A DNA stretch of 64,000 bases from JBNNGK01 sp050268245 (GCF_050268245.1 NZ_JBNNGK010000002.1:1-64000), one strand, 5' to 3'; numbered from the stretch's first letter, positions 17,310-25,555 are shown. A program made the numbers and translations. The notes: a model not told the origin generated them from the sequence alone.

Positions 17310-17553
17310 TGTGTGCTAGTTTTTAACGACTACAGCGGGGAAGGATAATGAGCAGACATACCTGATTAAGGTATGGATGCGAAGCATCCTTCCGTAAGGC
17401 GGATGAACGAGTAACCCAAATCACGGCGGGAGGGATTTGGGTTACTCGATCATCACGCTATCTCTGTGATGAACTGCGGGAACGGAGAGACTCTCCATCC
17501 ACTGTGTACTTATTAGTTAACTAACAAGCCACCTGCTTAAAAACTAGCACACA
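17310..17553 (-). ncRNA. Retron msr-msd RNA
   Basis: 244 nt bounded by perfect 17-bp inverted repeats a1 (17537-17553) and a2 (17310-17326). Right after a1 comes AGC, whose G (17536) is the expected branch guanosine. Hairpins on the minus strand: 17509-17528 (8 bp, one GU), 17484-17496 (ggagag / ctctcc), 17451-17471 (6 bp), the main msd stem 17408-17422 with 17434-17448 (15 bp perfect, 11-nt loop), then smaller stems towards a2. It lies between effector and RT, as in Ec86-type retrons. Exact msr/msd boundaries cannot be set by eye. Confidence 0.9.
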
Positions 17554-17578
17554 TGGATATTATATGAGAGAACACTGA

Positions 17579-18457
17579 TCAGTGTCTAGCATATTGTTTA
17601 TTCATGATTTTTGTTCTTAATTCAGTGAGTGATGATTTCATGTGAAAACTATTCATTATGGAATCATACCCAGCTTTAGTTATTGCGAACAAACCTTCTT
17701 GTTGGTTAATCATTCCAGCTCTTATAAGTGAGTGAGTTGCAGCTTTACAGGCAATATTATCCCGACTTTCAAATTTTCGCCCCATAATTAGTTCCATGGT
17801 TTTATAGACTGACAGTAAATTTAAATCATCAAAGAGGTAAATTAAAAGAAGAACATGCTTAGAGTATAACAAAATATTATCCAGCTCTTTCTTTTTTCTA
17901 CCACTCGGAAGCGTTTGCTTTATTTTTCCAAGAACTTCTTTTACATGTTTTGGGTTTTTTTCATTAAAGCTTTTAGGAATATCATATATCTCACCTCCAT
18001 GGGAACGAACAAGTCTTATAGGGCCATGATTTATAAAGCTTTTTCCTGATTTGAATTCACCCAATCTCATTACCAACATTTTTTGGGCTAAGGTTTTATC
18101 CATAGAAAAAGCACCTAATTCAGCGAAAGAACCAGGGCTTTCAGGTATAAGAACAATCAGGTCAACTGAGTTAGCTAGTTGAGTTTCGAGGGATAAAAGG
18201 CTATTTTTCCCTTGCCCTTCGAGAAGATCTTCAAACAAATCTTCTGGATATGTAAGAGTTATACCTTTTTCTTGAGAGAGAAATGTTGAAAACTTATACC
18301 TAAGGCTTTTTTTATCTGACTTATCTTTCCCGCATAAAAAAATTGTTTTTTGGGAATCATCAAATCCATTTATTAATAAATTTCTTATTTCATCGATAGT
18401 TTGATGAATATATAGATCTGGAAATTTGTTAATGATGCTCTGTTTGGGAAGTTTCAT
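17579..18457 (-). CDS. Retron effector, nucleoside deoxyribosyltransferase-like
   Basis: 292 residues from the ATG at 18457, chosen because AGGA lies 7 nt before it. The N-terminal part has the fold signature of nucleoside deoxyribosyltransferase-like effectors, with PESPGSFAELGAFS (105-118) containing the expected catalytic Glu113. The C-terminal third (about 185-290) is helical and lysine-rich, resembling the winged-helix domain of the Ec86 effector. In that retron the effector is held inactive by RT-msDNA and released during phage infection. Gene order effector, RNA, RT agrees with type II-A. Function here is inferred from the family. Confidence 0.88.
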   Translation of the reverse strand: MKLPKQSIINKFPDLYIHQTIDEIRNLLINGFDDSQKTIFLCGKDKSDKKSLRYKFSTFLSQEKGITLTYPEDLFEDLLEGQGKNSLLSLETQLANSVDLIVLIPESPGSFAELGAFSMDKTLAQKMLVMRLGEFKSGKSFINHGPIRLVRSHGGEIYDIPKSFNEKNPKHVKEVLGKIKQTLPSGRKKKELDNILLYSKHVLLLIYLFDDLNLLSVYKTMELIMGRKFESRDNIACKAATHSLIRAGMINQQEGLFAITKAGYDSIMNSFHMKSSLTELRTKIMNKQYARH

Positions 18458-18480
18458 ATTCATTCCTAACAACGGCATTT

Positions 18481-18526
18481 TTCATAATCAATACAGCATT
18501 TTATTACAAAAAATGCATTTATGCAT
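18481..18526 (-). promoter_or_regulatory. Candidate retron promoter
   Basis: On the minus strand: -35 TTGTAA (18509-18504), 17-nt spacer, -10 TATGAA (18486-18481), just upstream of the effector start. Upstream of the -35, two ATGCAT palindromes (18513-18526) could be an operator. Confidence 0.45.
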
Positions 18527-18569
18527 CATAAGGATTTAAAATTTAGCTGGCCTGACCGAGTAAAGCTCC

Positions 18570-18760
18570 AACGATAGAATGTCAAGTATCTCGATCTGAT
18601 GATCGATATTTCACTAACCCAATACCAGCTAAAAAAGAATGACCAAGAATCTCATTTGAGTACTCCCCAACGATACTCTACTTCATCGTCTCGTTTAGTC
18701 TCATTTATAGGTTGAAAGGATCTAAATGATACTGTATCGTTAGGTTAACTTAAATGATAC
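18570..18760. repeat. Repeats upstream of the serine resolvase
   Basis: AACGATA occurs at 18570-18576 and 18669-18675 and inverted at 18735-18741. AAATGATAC occurs twice in direct orientation at 18724-18732 and 18752-18760. Resolvases of this family bind clustered inverted and direct motifs beside their gene (res sites), which also repress the gene. A res-like role is inference. The gene-free stretch 18479-18784 otherwise holds only the retron promoter. Confidence 0.45.
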
Positions 18761-18784
18761 AAAATAAAGTTCGAGGGTAGGAAA

Positions 18785-19354
18785 ATGATTTTTGGTTACG
18801 CGAGAGTGTCTACGAAGGATCAAAATCTGGAACGTCAGTTAGCAGTACTGGAACCTATCTGCGATAAAATCATTACAGAGAAGGAATCAGGGAAGTCTAC
18901 CAGTGGCAGACCTGAACTGTTGAACCTGCTTGCACACCTCCGCGACGGTGATACCTTGATTACTCATTCAATCGACCGTCTTGCTCGTAATACCCGTGAT
19001 TTACTTGAAATGATTGATGGTCTTGTAGAGCGGGGGATCATTGTTCGCTTTCTTGCAAACTCTATGAGTTTCGATAACTCCCCACAATCCCGTCTGATTT
19101 TAACCATGATGGGAGCTGTAGCTGAATTTGAAAGGGGAATGATTGCATCACGACGAAATGAAGGGATTGCCCTTGCTAAAGAGGCCAAAAGATACAAGGG
19201 CAAGCAGAAGAATAAAGAGCTTCATAACAAAATCATTGAAATGCTTCAGGTAGGTAAGAACACACCGGACGAGATCGCTAAGTTGTGCGACTGCGGAAGG
19301 GCGACGGTGTTCCGTGTCAAAAAGGAAATGCTTGCAAGTACTACCCGTACTTAG
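18785..19354 (+). CDS. Serine recombinase, resolvase/invertase family
   Basis: 189 residues, full length for a small resolvase. Catalytic Ser in GYARVSTKDQ (Ser9), arginines in DRLARNTRDL, the long E-helix starting MMGAVAEFERGMIASRRNEG, then a C-terminal helix-turn-helix (TPDEIAKLCDCGRATVFRVKKE). Such enzymes resolve cointegrates or invert segments. With two recombinases on one island, this one may resolve dimers or invert DNA at the repeats upstream. It could also be a leftover of a Tn3-type transposon, although no transposase or terminal repeats are seen. Confidence 0.92.
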   Translation: MIFGYARVSTKDQNLERQLAVLEPICDKIITEKESGKSTSGRPELLNLLAHLRDGDTLITHSIDRLARNTRDLLEMIDGLVERGIIVRFLANSMSFDNSPQSRLILTMMGAVAEFERGMIASRRNEGIALAKEAKRYKGKQKNKELHNKIIEMLQVGKNTPDEIAKLCDCGRATVFRVKKEMLASTTRT

Positions 19355-19531
19355 GACTGATATAGCAGAAGGGGTAAAGGAAAGGGTTTGTGTAAGGGGG
19401 AACGGTTCAAATCCTTTCGATATCCATCCTTGTTTTTGTGATAAAAGTCAAAGAGAAACACAATATGTAGTATTGAGTGATTGTTAAAATAACTATATGC
19501 TGATATTTCCATTGAAATAGAGGGTTTGATA

Positions 19532-19759
19532 ATGGGTAAAGATCAGCATGTTGTTCCTCATGATGATGGTTGGGCAGTTAAGGGAGCTGGAAACAGTAAA
19601 GCGACTTCTGTGCATCCAACAAAGCAATCTGCGGTGGATGCTGCAAGAGGGATTGCTACAAACCAAAAGAGTGAGCTTGTCATCCATAACAAGGATGGCA
19701 AGATTGCGAAAAAAGATTCGCATGGTAACGATCCTTGTCCGCCAAAAGACAAGAAGTAA
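19532..19759 (+). CDS. DUF2188-family small protein
   Basis: 75 residues. The pattern HVVPHDDGWAVKGAGNSKATSVHPTKQSAVDAARGIA ... ELVIHNKDGKI is typical of DUF2188, small proteins of unknown function common in mobile elements. ATG at 19532 chosen because aggg lies 8 nt before it; an in-frame TTG at 19526 is less likely. A good terminator follows. The 177 bp before it hold no other gene. Confidence 0.78.
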   Translation: MGKDQHVVPHDDGWAVKGAGNSKATSVHPTKQSAVDAARGIATNQKSELVIHNKDGKIAKKDSHGNDPCPPKDKK

Positions 19760-19768
19760 CCGGATAGG

Positions 19769-19788
19769 GGCTTGTCGCCCCTTTTTTG
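19769..19788 (+). terminator. Terminator after the DUF2188 gene
   Basis: Stem ggggc / gcccc with loop ttgtc followed by six T residues: a rho-independent terminator closing the cargo before the right arm. Confidence 0.85.
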
Positions 19789-19852
19789 TGTGCACTTGGT
19801 GAGCACTAACGACACTACAAATCCCCAGAAGTTGACGTTATGTACCCAATCT

Positions 19853-19995
19853 TACAAACACGTTAACTTGCAAGATTTTGTGCTGGACGGTACTATCGAG
19901 AGTGGTACAGTACTGTTGTAGTACTACCACTATAACCAATTGATTAACCAACACAATTTAGTACTAACGGCTGATGGCAGGGCCTCCACCAATTT
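19853..19995 (+). repeat. Right arm inverted repeat with attR core, 143 bp
   Basis: Perfect inverted copy of 10859-11001. It contains the attR core (19975-19995), three AGTACT motifs and AGTGGTACA (19901-19909), which also occurs in the left arm. The sequence continues into chromosomal DNA at 19996. Confidence 0.95.
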
Positions 19996-20043
19996 ATCCC
20001 TCCGAATGACAAACAGCACCGGCTTACGCCGATGCCTGATGAA

Positions 20044-21387
20044 TCAGTGTTTGACCAGCGTGGCAAAGTAATACGCCAGCGGGATCGCCAGCAGATACAG
20101 TCCAACCGGTACTTCACGCCATTTACCGGCAATCACCTTGATAATGATGAAAAACAGCAGCCCACCGGCGATACCTGTACCAAAACTGTTGGCAATGAGT
20201 GTCATCATTACCATCATCAAGACGGGTAAACCGTCGGTAAAGTTTGCTAAATCGACTTTGCGTAACCCGCTAAACATATTTAATCCGATGAGGATCAGTG
20301 CCGGGGCGGTGGCTTCTTTCGGGATCATCAGTGCGATTGGCGTGAATAATAACATCAGCAGGAACATCACGGCCGCTGCCAATGACGTCAGACCCGTTTT
20401 GCCGCCGGCTTCCGCTGCGGCAGACGATTCGATAAGTGCGGTCGCTGCGGGAATACCCACTAATGGCCCTAATGCGGCTGCGATGGAGTCCACCATAAAG
20501 GGGCGGTTGATGTGTGGCATGTTGCCATGTTCATCGAGTAGGCCAGCCTCGCCGCCAACGGCTAGCGTAGTGCCCATGGTCGAAAAAAACTCAGAGGCAA
20601 AGAAGACAAACAGGAATGGCAAGAACGCGATATTCAGTGCGCCAATTAGATCGATTTGCCCCCATACTGGCGTCAACGAATGTGGCAGGGCGATTAACTG
20701 GCTTGGTAGGTGGGTGACGCCAAAGGGGATGCCAACCAGCGTCGCGAACAGTATTGCCCACAGGATTGCCCCCGGTATACGTCTTGCCTGTAGTGCGATT
20801 GCCAAGAACAGCCCACACAAAGCGATCAGTGCGCCCGGCGCGGTAAAGTCACCCAGCATAAGGGCATTCGTTTTGGCATTCGCCAAGACCAACCCGGCAT
20901 TGCGGAAACCCAACACGGCAACAAACAGCCCAATGGATGCGGTCAACCCCAGCTTGATCGATTGTGGTACTGAGCGGGTAACTACTTCGCGTAGCCCTAG
21001 CCAGGTCAGTAAAAAGAATAAAATCCCCGACCAGCAAGCGATCCCTAAACCGATTTGCCAGCTAATCCCTTCACTACCGGCTAGCGTGACGCCCACCAGC
21101 ACCGAACCGCCAATACCTGGCCCGACGATAAACGGCAGGTTGCCATAAAATGCCATCAACAGTGTACCGGCGACAAACACCAGAATAGTGCCGGTGGTCG
21201 CCGCGCCCTTATCCATACCGCCGACGGCGAGTAAACCAGGGATGACCACTAATAGATATGCTGCCGCAAGGAAGCCAGTGATCCCGGCTAAACACTCTGT
21301 TCTGACATTACTGTGTCGGCTATACAATTGAAAACGTTGCTGTAACCAATTCCCTGAGGTTGAAGGATTTACTGAATTTTCAGCCAT
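20044..21387 (-). CDS. Adenine/hypoxanthine permease, AzgA-type (NCS2)
   Basis: 447 residues with 12-14 hydrophobic segments. TECLAGITGFLAAAYLLVV near the N-terminus and the conserved FMVDSIAAALGPLVGIPAATALIESSAAAEAGGKTGLTSLAAAVMF region identify an AzgA-like nucleobase:proton symporter. It follows the adenine deaminase gene by 27 bp, so the pair imports adenine and converts it to hypoxanthine. Ends 49 bp from the island, so it is the first host gene on that side. Confidence 0.9.
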   Translation of the reverse strand: MAENSVNPSTSGNWLQQRFQLYSRHSNVRTECLAGITGFLAAAYLLVVIPGLLAVGGMDKGAATTGTILVFVAGTLLMAFYGNLPFIVGPGIGGSVLVGVTLAGSEGISWQIGLGIACWSGILFFLLTWLGLREVVTRSVPQSIKLGLTASIGLFVAVLGFRNAGLVLANAKTNALMLGDFTAPGALIALCGLFLAIALQARRIPGAILWAILFATLVGIPFGVTHLPSQLIALPHSLTPVWGQIDLIGALNIAFLPFLFVFFASEFFSTMGTTLAVGGEAGLLDEHGNMPHINRPFMVDSIAAALGPLVGIPAATALIESSAAAEAGGKTGLTSLAAAVMFLLMLLFTPIALMIPKEATAPALILIGLNMFSGLRKVDLANFTDGLPVLMMVMMTLIANSFGTGIAGGLLFFIIIKVIAGKWREVPVGLYLLAIPLAYYFATLVKH

Positions 21388-21414
21388 AAAATAGATCTTC
21401 CTGTGATGTTTTTA

Positions 21415-23205
21415 TTATTGCGCCGGCGTTTCCCAGCAGGCGATCAATGGGTCGACGATTTGACGGGTTGAGCCGTCTGTCAGACCGAGATCGGTAAGGT
21501 GTGGCCCCGCATTGCAAGCCAGACAGGTACCTTCGATGGCTTTGAACACGCGATAAGGCGGTTCCCAATCGGCGACTTGCGCACTCAGATGACGTAAATT
21601 CTTAAATTGCTCTGCCAGCTCAGCCGCGGGCAAGTCAGAAAGCATGCCCGCGATCGGCATCGCTACCTGTGCCAATAGGGCACCGTTTTGGCTCAAGGCC
21701 ATACCGCCGCCGCTGGCGATCAGGGCGTTGGCGGCCAGTGCCATATCATGGGCATCGCGTCCGAGTACCACTAAGTTGTGTGAATCGTGGGAATAGCTGG
21801 TCGCGATAGCGCCACGCAGTTCACCCCAGCCCTCTAATAGGGCTAACTGGGGTTTCGCCGGATGACGGCCGTGCCGGTGCTGTACCCAAATCAGGCTAAA
21901 CTCGGCCGGTAACTGAACGTTGCCTTCACGAACCTCGACCGTGACTTCACTCCATTGGGTAAAGCGAGCGCCCTTAATATTGCGCAGCGTGGCTTGTCCA
22001 TGTTTAATGCCGGGGACGCGCAGAATGAAATCTTCGGCGGTAAGCGGAGGTAAACGCAGGGTATCGCGTGGCGACAGTACGTTTGGATTCGCCGCGATTG
22101 GGTTGAGCATGGCACCCTGCTGCGCAACACATTGGCCTGCAACATATACGCGTTGTGCATTCAGCCGTTCGAGCGCGTTGAACACCACTAAATCAGCGAC
22201 GCGTCCAGCGGCAATCAACCCCAGATCGTTGCGTTGCAGGCGGATTGCGGCGTTGAGCGTCGCCATGCGCAGCGCATCGCAGGGGGAGAGCCCATGTTCA
22301 ATCAACAGATTAAGCAAAGCGATGATACCGCCTTTTTCCAGCAGCATATCGGGTGGAACATCGTCCGTGCAGACTGTAATCTGCGAAGAAAGGTGTGGCA
22401 AAGTTTTTAGCGCGGCGACGATCTCTGCTAACAGATAGGGATGGGAACCGCGAATTTGCAGTGTAAGACCCGCACGCAGTTTCTCCAAGGCATCGTCGGC
22501 GGAAGTCAATTCGTGATCGGAGGTGACACCGGCGGCAAGATAGGCCTGCAGTGCCGCTCCCGTCAAACCGCGGGCATGGCCTTCGATCAGTTTTCCGCTG
22601 TTTAACCCTGCGTTGAGGATGTCTAGCATACGCTGGCTGCCGTTTAGCACGCCATGCATATCCATCACTTCCGCGACGCCGGCCACTTCCGGCCAGCTCA
22701 ACATGGTAGCCATTTCGTCGCCACCAAAATCAGCGCCAGACATTTCTAAACCGGGTGTGGAGGGTACGCTTGAGGGCGCAGCGCAGATCACTCGCAACGG
22801 CAGGTTACGACTGGCATCAATCGCATAACGCACACCATCAACACCTAATACGTTGGCTAACTCGTGGGGATCCCAGAAAATGGAGGTGGTGCCTTGCGCA
22901 ACCACAATCTCTGCGTAGCGCTCTGGTGGCAGGTGAGAACTTTCGACATGAACGTGGGTATCGATCAATCCGGGGCTGAGATAAGCGCCAGCCAGACAGT
23001 GTGTGTCTATCGCATCTGACCGCGTACCGCAAGGGTGCACGCTGGCGATCAGTGGCCCAACAATACCGACGTCGGCCAGACGAATCTCACCCGTTGCCAT
23101 ATCAATAATATTGGCCTGAGTCAGTAGCAAATCGAATGGTATTTGTCCCAGCGCTGCGGTAACAGCGCGGCGACGATCGCTGGCACTGACGGAAGAAGAG
23201 GTCAT
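21415..23205 (-). CDS. ade: Adenine deaminase
   Basis: 596 residues of the amidohydrolase superfamily. Metal ligands are visible in LIDTHVHVESS, and other histidines in WDPHELANVLG, EGHARGLTG and SDHELTSADDA; TDDVPPD follows. The C-terminal half continues to the usual AHDM ... GGGMAL segment. It deaminates adenine to hypoxanthine in purine salvage. The start at 23205 was chosen over an upstream ATG that gives an atypical 15-residue extension. Divergent from the LysR gene, which may control it. Confidence 0.94.
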   Translation of the reverse strand: MTSSSVSASDRRRAVTAALGQIPFDLLLTQANIIDMATGEIRLADVGIVGPLIASVHPCGTRSDAIDTHCLAGAYLSPGLIDTHVHVESSHLPPERYAEIVVAQGTTSIFWDPHELANVLGVDGVRYAIDASRNLPLRVICAAPSSVPSTPGLEMSGADFGGDEMATMLSWPEVAGVAEVMDMHGVLNGSQRMLDILNAGLNSGKLIEGHARGLTGAALQAYLAAGVTSDHELTSADDALEKLRAGLTLQIRGSHPYLLAEIVAALKTLPHLSSQITVCTDDVPPDMLLEKGGIIALLNLLIEHGLSPCDALRMATLNAAIRLQRNDLGLIAAGRVADLVVFNALERLNAQRVYVAGQCVAQQGAMLNPIAANPNVLSPRDTLRLPPLTAEDFILRVPGIKHGQATLRNIKGARFTQWSEVTVEVREGNVQLPAEFSLIWVQHRHGRHPAKPQLALLEGWGELRGAIATSYSHDSHNLVVLGRDAHDMALAANALIASGGGMALSQNGALLAQVAMPIAGMLSDLPAAELAEQFKNLRHLSAQVADWEPPYRVFKAIEGTCLACNAGPHLTDLGLTDGSTRQIVDPLIACWETPAQ

Positions 23206-23343
23206 AATAATTACCCTGCCTAATAATAGGGGTGCTACTTTAGGCGGCACCGTCGTTTTTGCACAGATGATTTATTTTATTGCACGATAAGAAACGTTTA
23301 TGCTGTAGCAAACGATTACTTAGTTAACAGGCAGAAACTCGCT

Positions 23344-24267
23344 ATGTCTGAACCTTGGCGTCGGTTACCCGCGCTATCTTTAAAGCAAATCCAATATTTT
23401 GTGACGTTGGCAAGACTGCGGCATTTTACCGACACGGCTAATCGCTTAGCGATCAGTCAACCGGCGTTGAGCAGCGCATTGCGGCAGATAGAATCAGTGT
23501 TGGGCGGTAAATTGGTGAATCGGACGGCATCTGCGGTGACACTCACCGAGCAGGGAGCGGCGATTTTACCGCACGCAGAGCGTTTGTTGAATGTGGCACA
23601 GACATCATTTGATGATATGCAGCAAATTATGCAGGTAGGCGGTGACGGACGGTTGCGTATCGGTTTGGTACCGTCTGTCAGCAGTCTGTTATTTCCAGCA
23701 TTGCCTCAATTATTAGCCACGCATTTCCCACGATTACGTATTGAGTTTCACGATCAGACTAACGACTCATTATTAGTTCAGTTGGAAAACGGCCAAATCG
23801 ATTTTGGATTTGGTGCACTTGATAGCTCGGTGCCTGAGTCACTGGAGATCCATCCGCTACAGGAGGACCCCTTTGTGGTGGTGATGCGCCGTGATGATCC
23901 TTTAGCTGAATCCCACCATATACCTTGGCGGCAATTAGCACGCCGCGACATAGCCATTTTCTCGAAAGGGAATAGCAGCCGATTAGTGTTAGCGCTGGCG
24001 GAAAGCCACCGTTTGAATTTGACGGCGCGCTACCAAGTGGATTTTATAGAAACGATGTATGGTTTGGTTCGTTCACAGTTAGCTGTGGCAATTCTACCTC
24101 AATTATACACAACCCATTTACGCGATGAGGCATTGACCGTCGTGCATTTACAGCAACCGTTACTTAGCCGCACCGTAGCACTGATGCGAAGCGCGCAAAA
24201 AAGTCACCTGCCATTAATTGAGCGTTGCTTTCAATTGATTATGCAGGCTTTTCAAAACCGAATTTAA
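23344..24267 (+). CDS. LysR-family regulator
   Basis: 307 residues. The helix-turn-helix begins LSLKQIQYFVTLARLRHFTDTANRLAISQPALSSALRQIE, followed by a periplasmic-binding-like effector domain (about 95-300). It is transcribed divergently from ade with 138 bp between, the classical layout for a LysR regulator and its target; control of adenine salvage is inference. No specific subfamily recognised. Confidence 0.88.
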   Translation: MSEPWRRLPALSLKQIQYFVTLARLRHFTDTANRLAISQPALSSALRQIESVLGGKLVNRTASAVTLTEQGAAILPHAERLLNVAQTSFDDMQQIMQVGGDGRLRIGLVPSVSSLLFPALPQLLATHFPRLRIEFHDQTNDSLLVQLENGQIDFGFGALDSSVPESLEIHPLQEDPFVVVMRRDDPLAESHHIPWRQLARRDIAIFSKGNSSRLVLALAESHRLNLTARYQVDFIETMYGLVRSQLAVAILPQLYTTHLRDEALTVVHLQQPLLSRTVALMRSAQKSHLPLIERCFQLIMQAFQNRI

Positions 24268-24348
24268 ACTGTCTAAAATAAACCGATCGTCTATTTCAAT
24301 TCCATTGAGGCCGATTGTGACACCGGCTCAACGCTGACGAACGTATGA

Positions 24349-24552
24349 TTATCTTACATATTTCCAAACGGCCGTTGGAATTTTGTCATACAGCTTATTC
24401 ATCGTCAGCTCGGCAAGGCGATGATCGGCTGCTGAGTAAAACAGTTCTAACTCGTCGTCTGAAAGTTCATACTTGTTTTTTTCAATAACGCGTTCAAGCG
24501 TATCCAGCGTGGTGCATTTACGTAAACGCATCAGATAGTCAATTTTTGTCAT
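24349..24552 (-). CDS. hha: Hemolysin-expression modulator Hha
   Basis: 67 residues; closely matches Hha/YmoA (MTKIDYLMRLRKCTTLDTLERVIEKNKYELS). Hha binds H-NS and enhances silencing of horizontally acquired genes. It also acts as toxin of the Hha-TomB pair. Encoded after tomB on the same strand with 48 bp between. Confidence 0.96.
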   Translation of the reverse strand: MTKIDYLMRLRKCTTLDTLERVIEKNKYELSDDELELFYSAADHRLAELTMNKLYDKIPTAVWKYVR

Positions 24553-24600
24553 GATAACCTTTAGTTTTATTAACCGTAAGATAATTGGGGTAATTATCCC

Positions 24601-24969
24601 CTAAGTTTTCATTGCCGTACAGATGTCCTCTCCTGAGAACAGTCTGAATAATCGCGCTTTGGTTTTTTGCCAACGACGCAAATCGGCATCATTAATACCG
24701 TAACTACTAAACAGCGTATAGGTATCGTCGAGATACTCTTCGACAATCTCCGACAAATCACTTCCGTCCATGTATTTAATTTTATAACTCATGACAAACG
24801 AAGCAATATGTTCAATCAACTCATTTAACTGAAGGTTGACGGACGATGTTGGATCGTTTACCCAGCCGTGATGGCTGTCACCCAAGGTGGCAATACCTTC
24901 ATCGTATAAATTTTCGCATAAGAATTTGAGTTGAGCAATATCGTGCCGCTTAGGCGAATACTCATCCAT
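24601..24969 (-). CDS. tomB: Hha antitoxin TomB
   Basis: 122 residues matching TomB (YbaJ): MDEYSPKRHDIAQLKFLCENLYDEGIATLGDSHHGWVNDPTS at the start. It counteracts Hha by promoting its oxidation (known for E. coli) and affects biofilm and conjugation. First gene of tomB-hha. The 382 bp upstream (24970-25351) hold no gene that I recognise. Confidence 0.95.
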   Translation of the reverse strand: MDEYSPKRHDIAQLKFLCENLYDEGIATLGDSHHGWVNDPTSSVNLQLNELIEHIASFVMSYKIKYMDGSDLSEIVEEYLDDTYTLFSSYGINDADLRRWQKTKARLFRLFSGEDICTAMKT

Positions 24970-25351
24970 ATCATCCCCTCCGTAAGTCTTAATTTCGGTG
25001 TGATAACACTCTGTGAGTAGATCGGTGACATCGTTGACGGAGGCAGCTTAAGTGTGGCGATATAAACTTTCCGTATTCTAAATATAAATCATTTTATCGT
25101 AGTTAGCCTGTAATTATTACGTAATCTTACAATTCATCGATGATGGTCGGTAGCCAGTTATCGATAATACTTAATATTCATTGTTATTCATGTGAGGTAT
25201 ATCTCATGCCTGTACTGATGGGTTCTTGGTGAAACCTATCAAGGCAGGGATAAAAAAGAACCATTAATAAAGCTAACTCGTTGAATAGTCGAAGCTGGTT
25301 AATTTTTGAATCTCAAGAATTTCTAATGAGCCTGCAGCGTAGTGAGATTTT
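24970..25351. other. Gene-free stretch upstream of tomB
   Basis: 382 bp, AT-rich. It should hold the tomB promoter on the minus strand. No hairpin terminator, RNA gene or repeat is evident. Confidence 0.5.
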
Positions 25352-25555
25352 TTGAATAAAAAATCAACCTACGAATCAACCGAGCAACGAGTGCAAGAAA
25401 TTAGGATTAATCACCTTTTTAATTTAATAAGGAAAGCAAATTTATCAAAGGTGATCATACAAGCTTCACTGGCATTACTCGCTGATATCCTCACAATCTT
25501 GTCATTAATCTTAACGCTTCTTAGTCCGTTTGTCGGCAGTATTTTTACTTACTAA
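25352..25555 (+). CDS. Possible small membrane protein
   Basis: 67 residues from a TTG start with no clear ribosome site. The first 30 residues are charged, and residues 34-65 are a continuous hydrophobic stretch (LSKVIIQASLALLADILTIL onwards) that would span the membrane. No family recognised. It could be a real small inner-membrane protein, or a toxin-like peptide, or a chance open frame; the long apolar helix is the only argument for it. Confidence 0.3.
   Translation: MNKKSTYESTEQRVQEIRINHLFNLIRKANLSKVIIQASLALLADILTILSLILTLLSPFVGSIFTY

Larger units (their letters stand above)
9511..19995. mobile_element. 10.5-kb genomic island integrated at the 3' end of ffs
   Basis: Bounded by 21-bp direct repeats: attL core 9511-9531 and attR core 19975-19995, starting tggcagggcctccacc. 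The left copy is the ffs 3' end. The unit excised by core recombination would be 10,464 bp. It encodes a tyrosine integrase at the left end and accessory genes (retron, EAL protein, HNH protein, resolvase and unknowns). Base composition is clearly more AT-rich than the flanks and AGTACT is about tenfold over-represented. No conjugation, replication or capsid genes are recognised, so it would need a helper or move only by integration and excision. A third, inverted core lies inside at 10859-10879. Confidence 0.93.

Noticed and set aside
19548..19815. Two alternative frames overlapping the DUF2188 gene
   Set aside because: The DUF2188 frame has the family pattern, ribosome site and terminator; the others overlap it and continue through the terminator.
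9511..19995. Island as a prophage or phage satellite
   Set aside because: No capsid, terminase, packaging, replication or phage repressor gene was recognised in any frame.
20138..21148. 336-codon open frame antisense to the adenine permease
   Set aside because: Low-complexity Ser/Pro/Ala-rich translation typical of the reverse of a membrane protein gene; the permease is certain.
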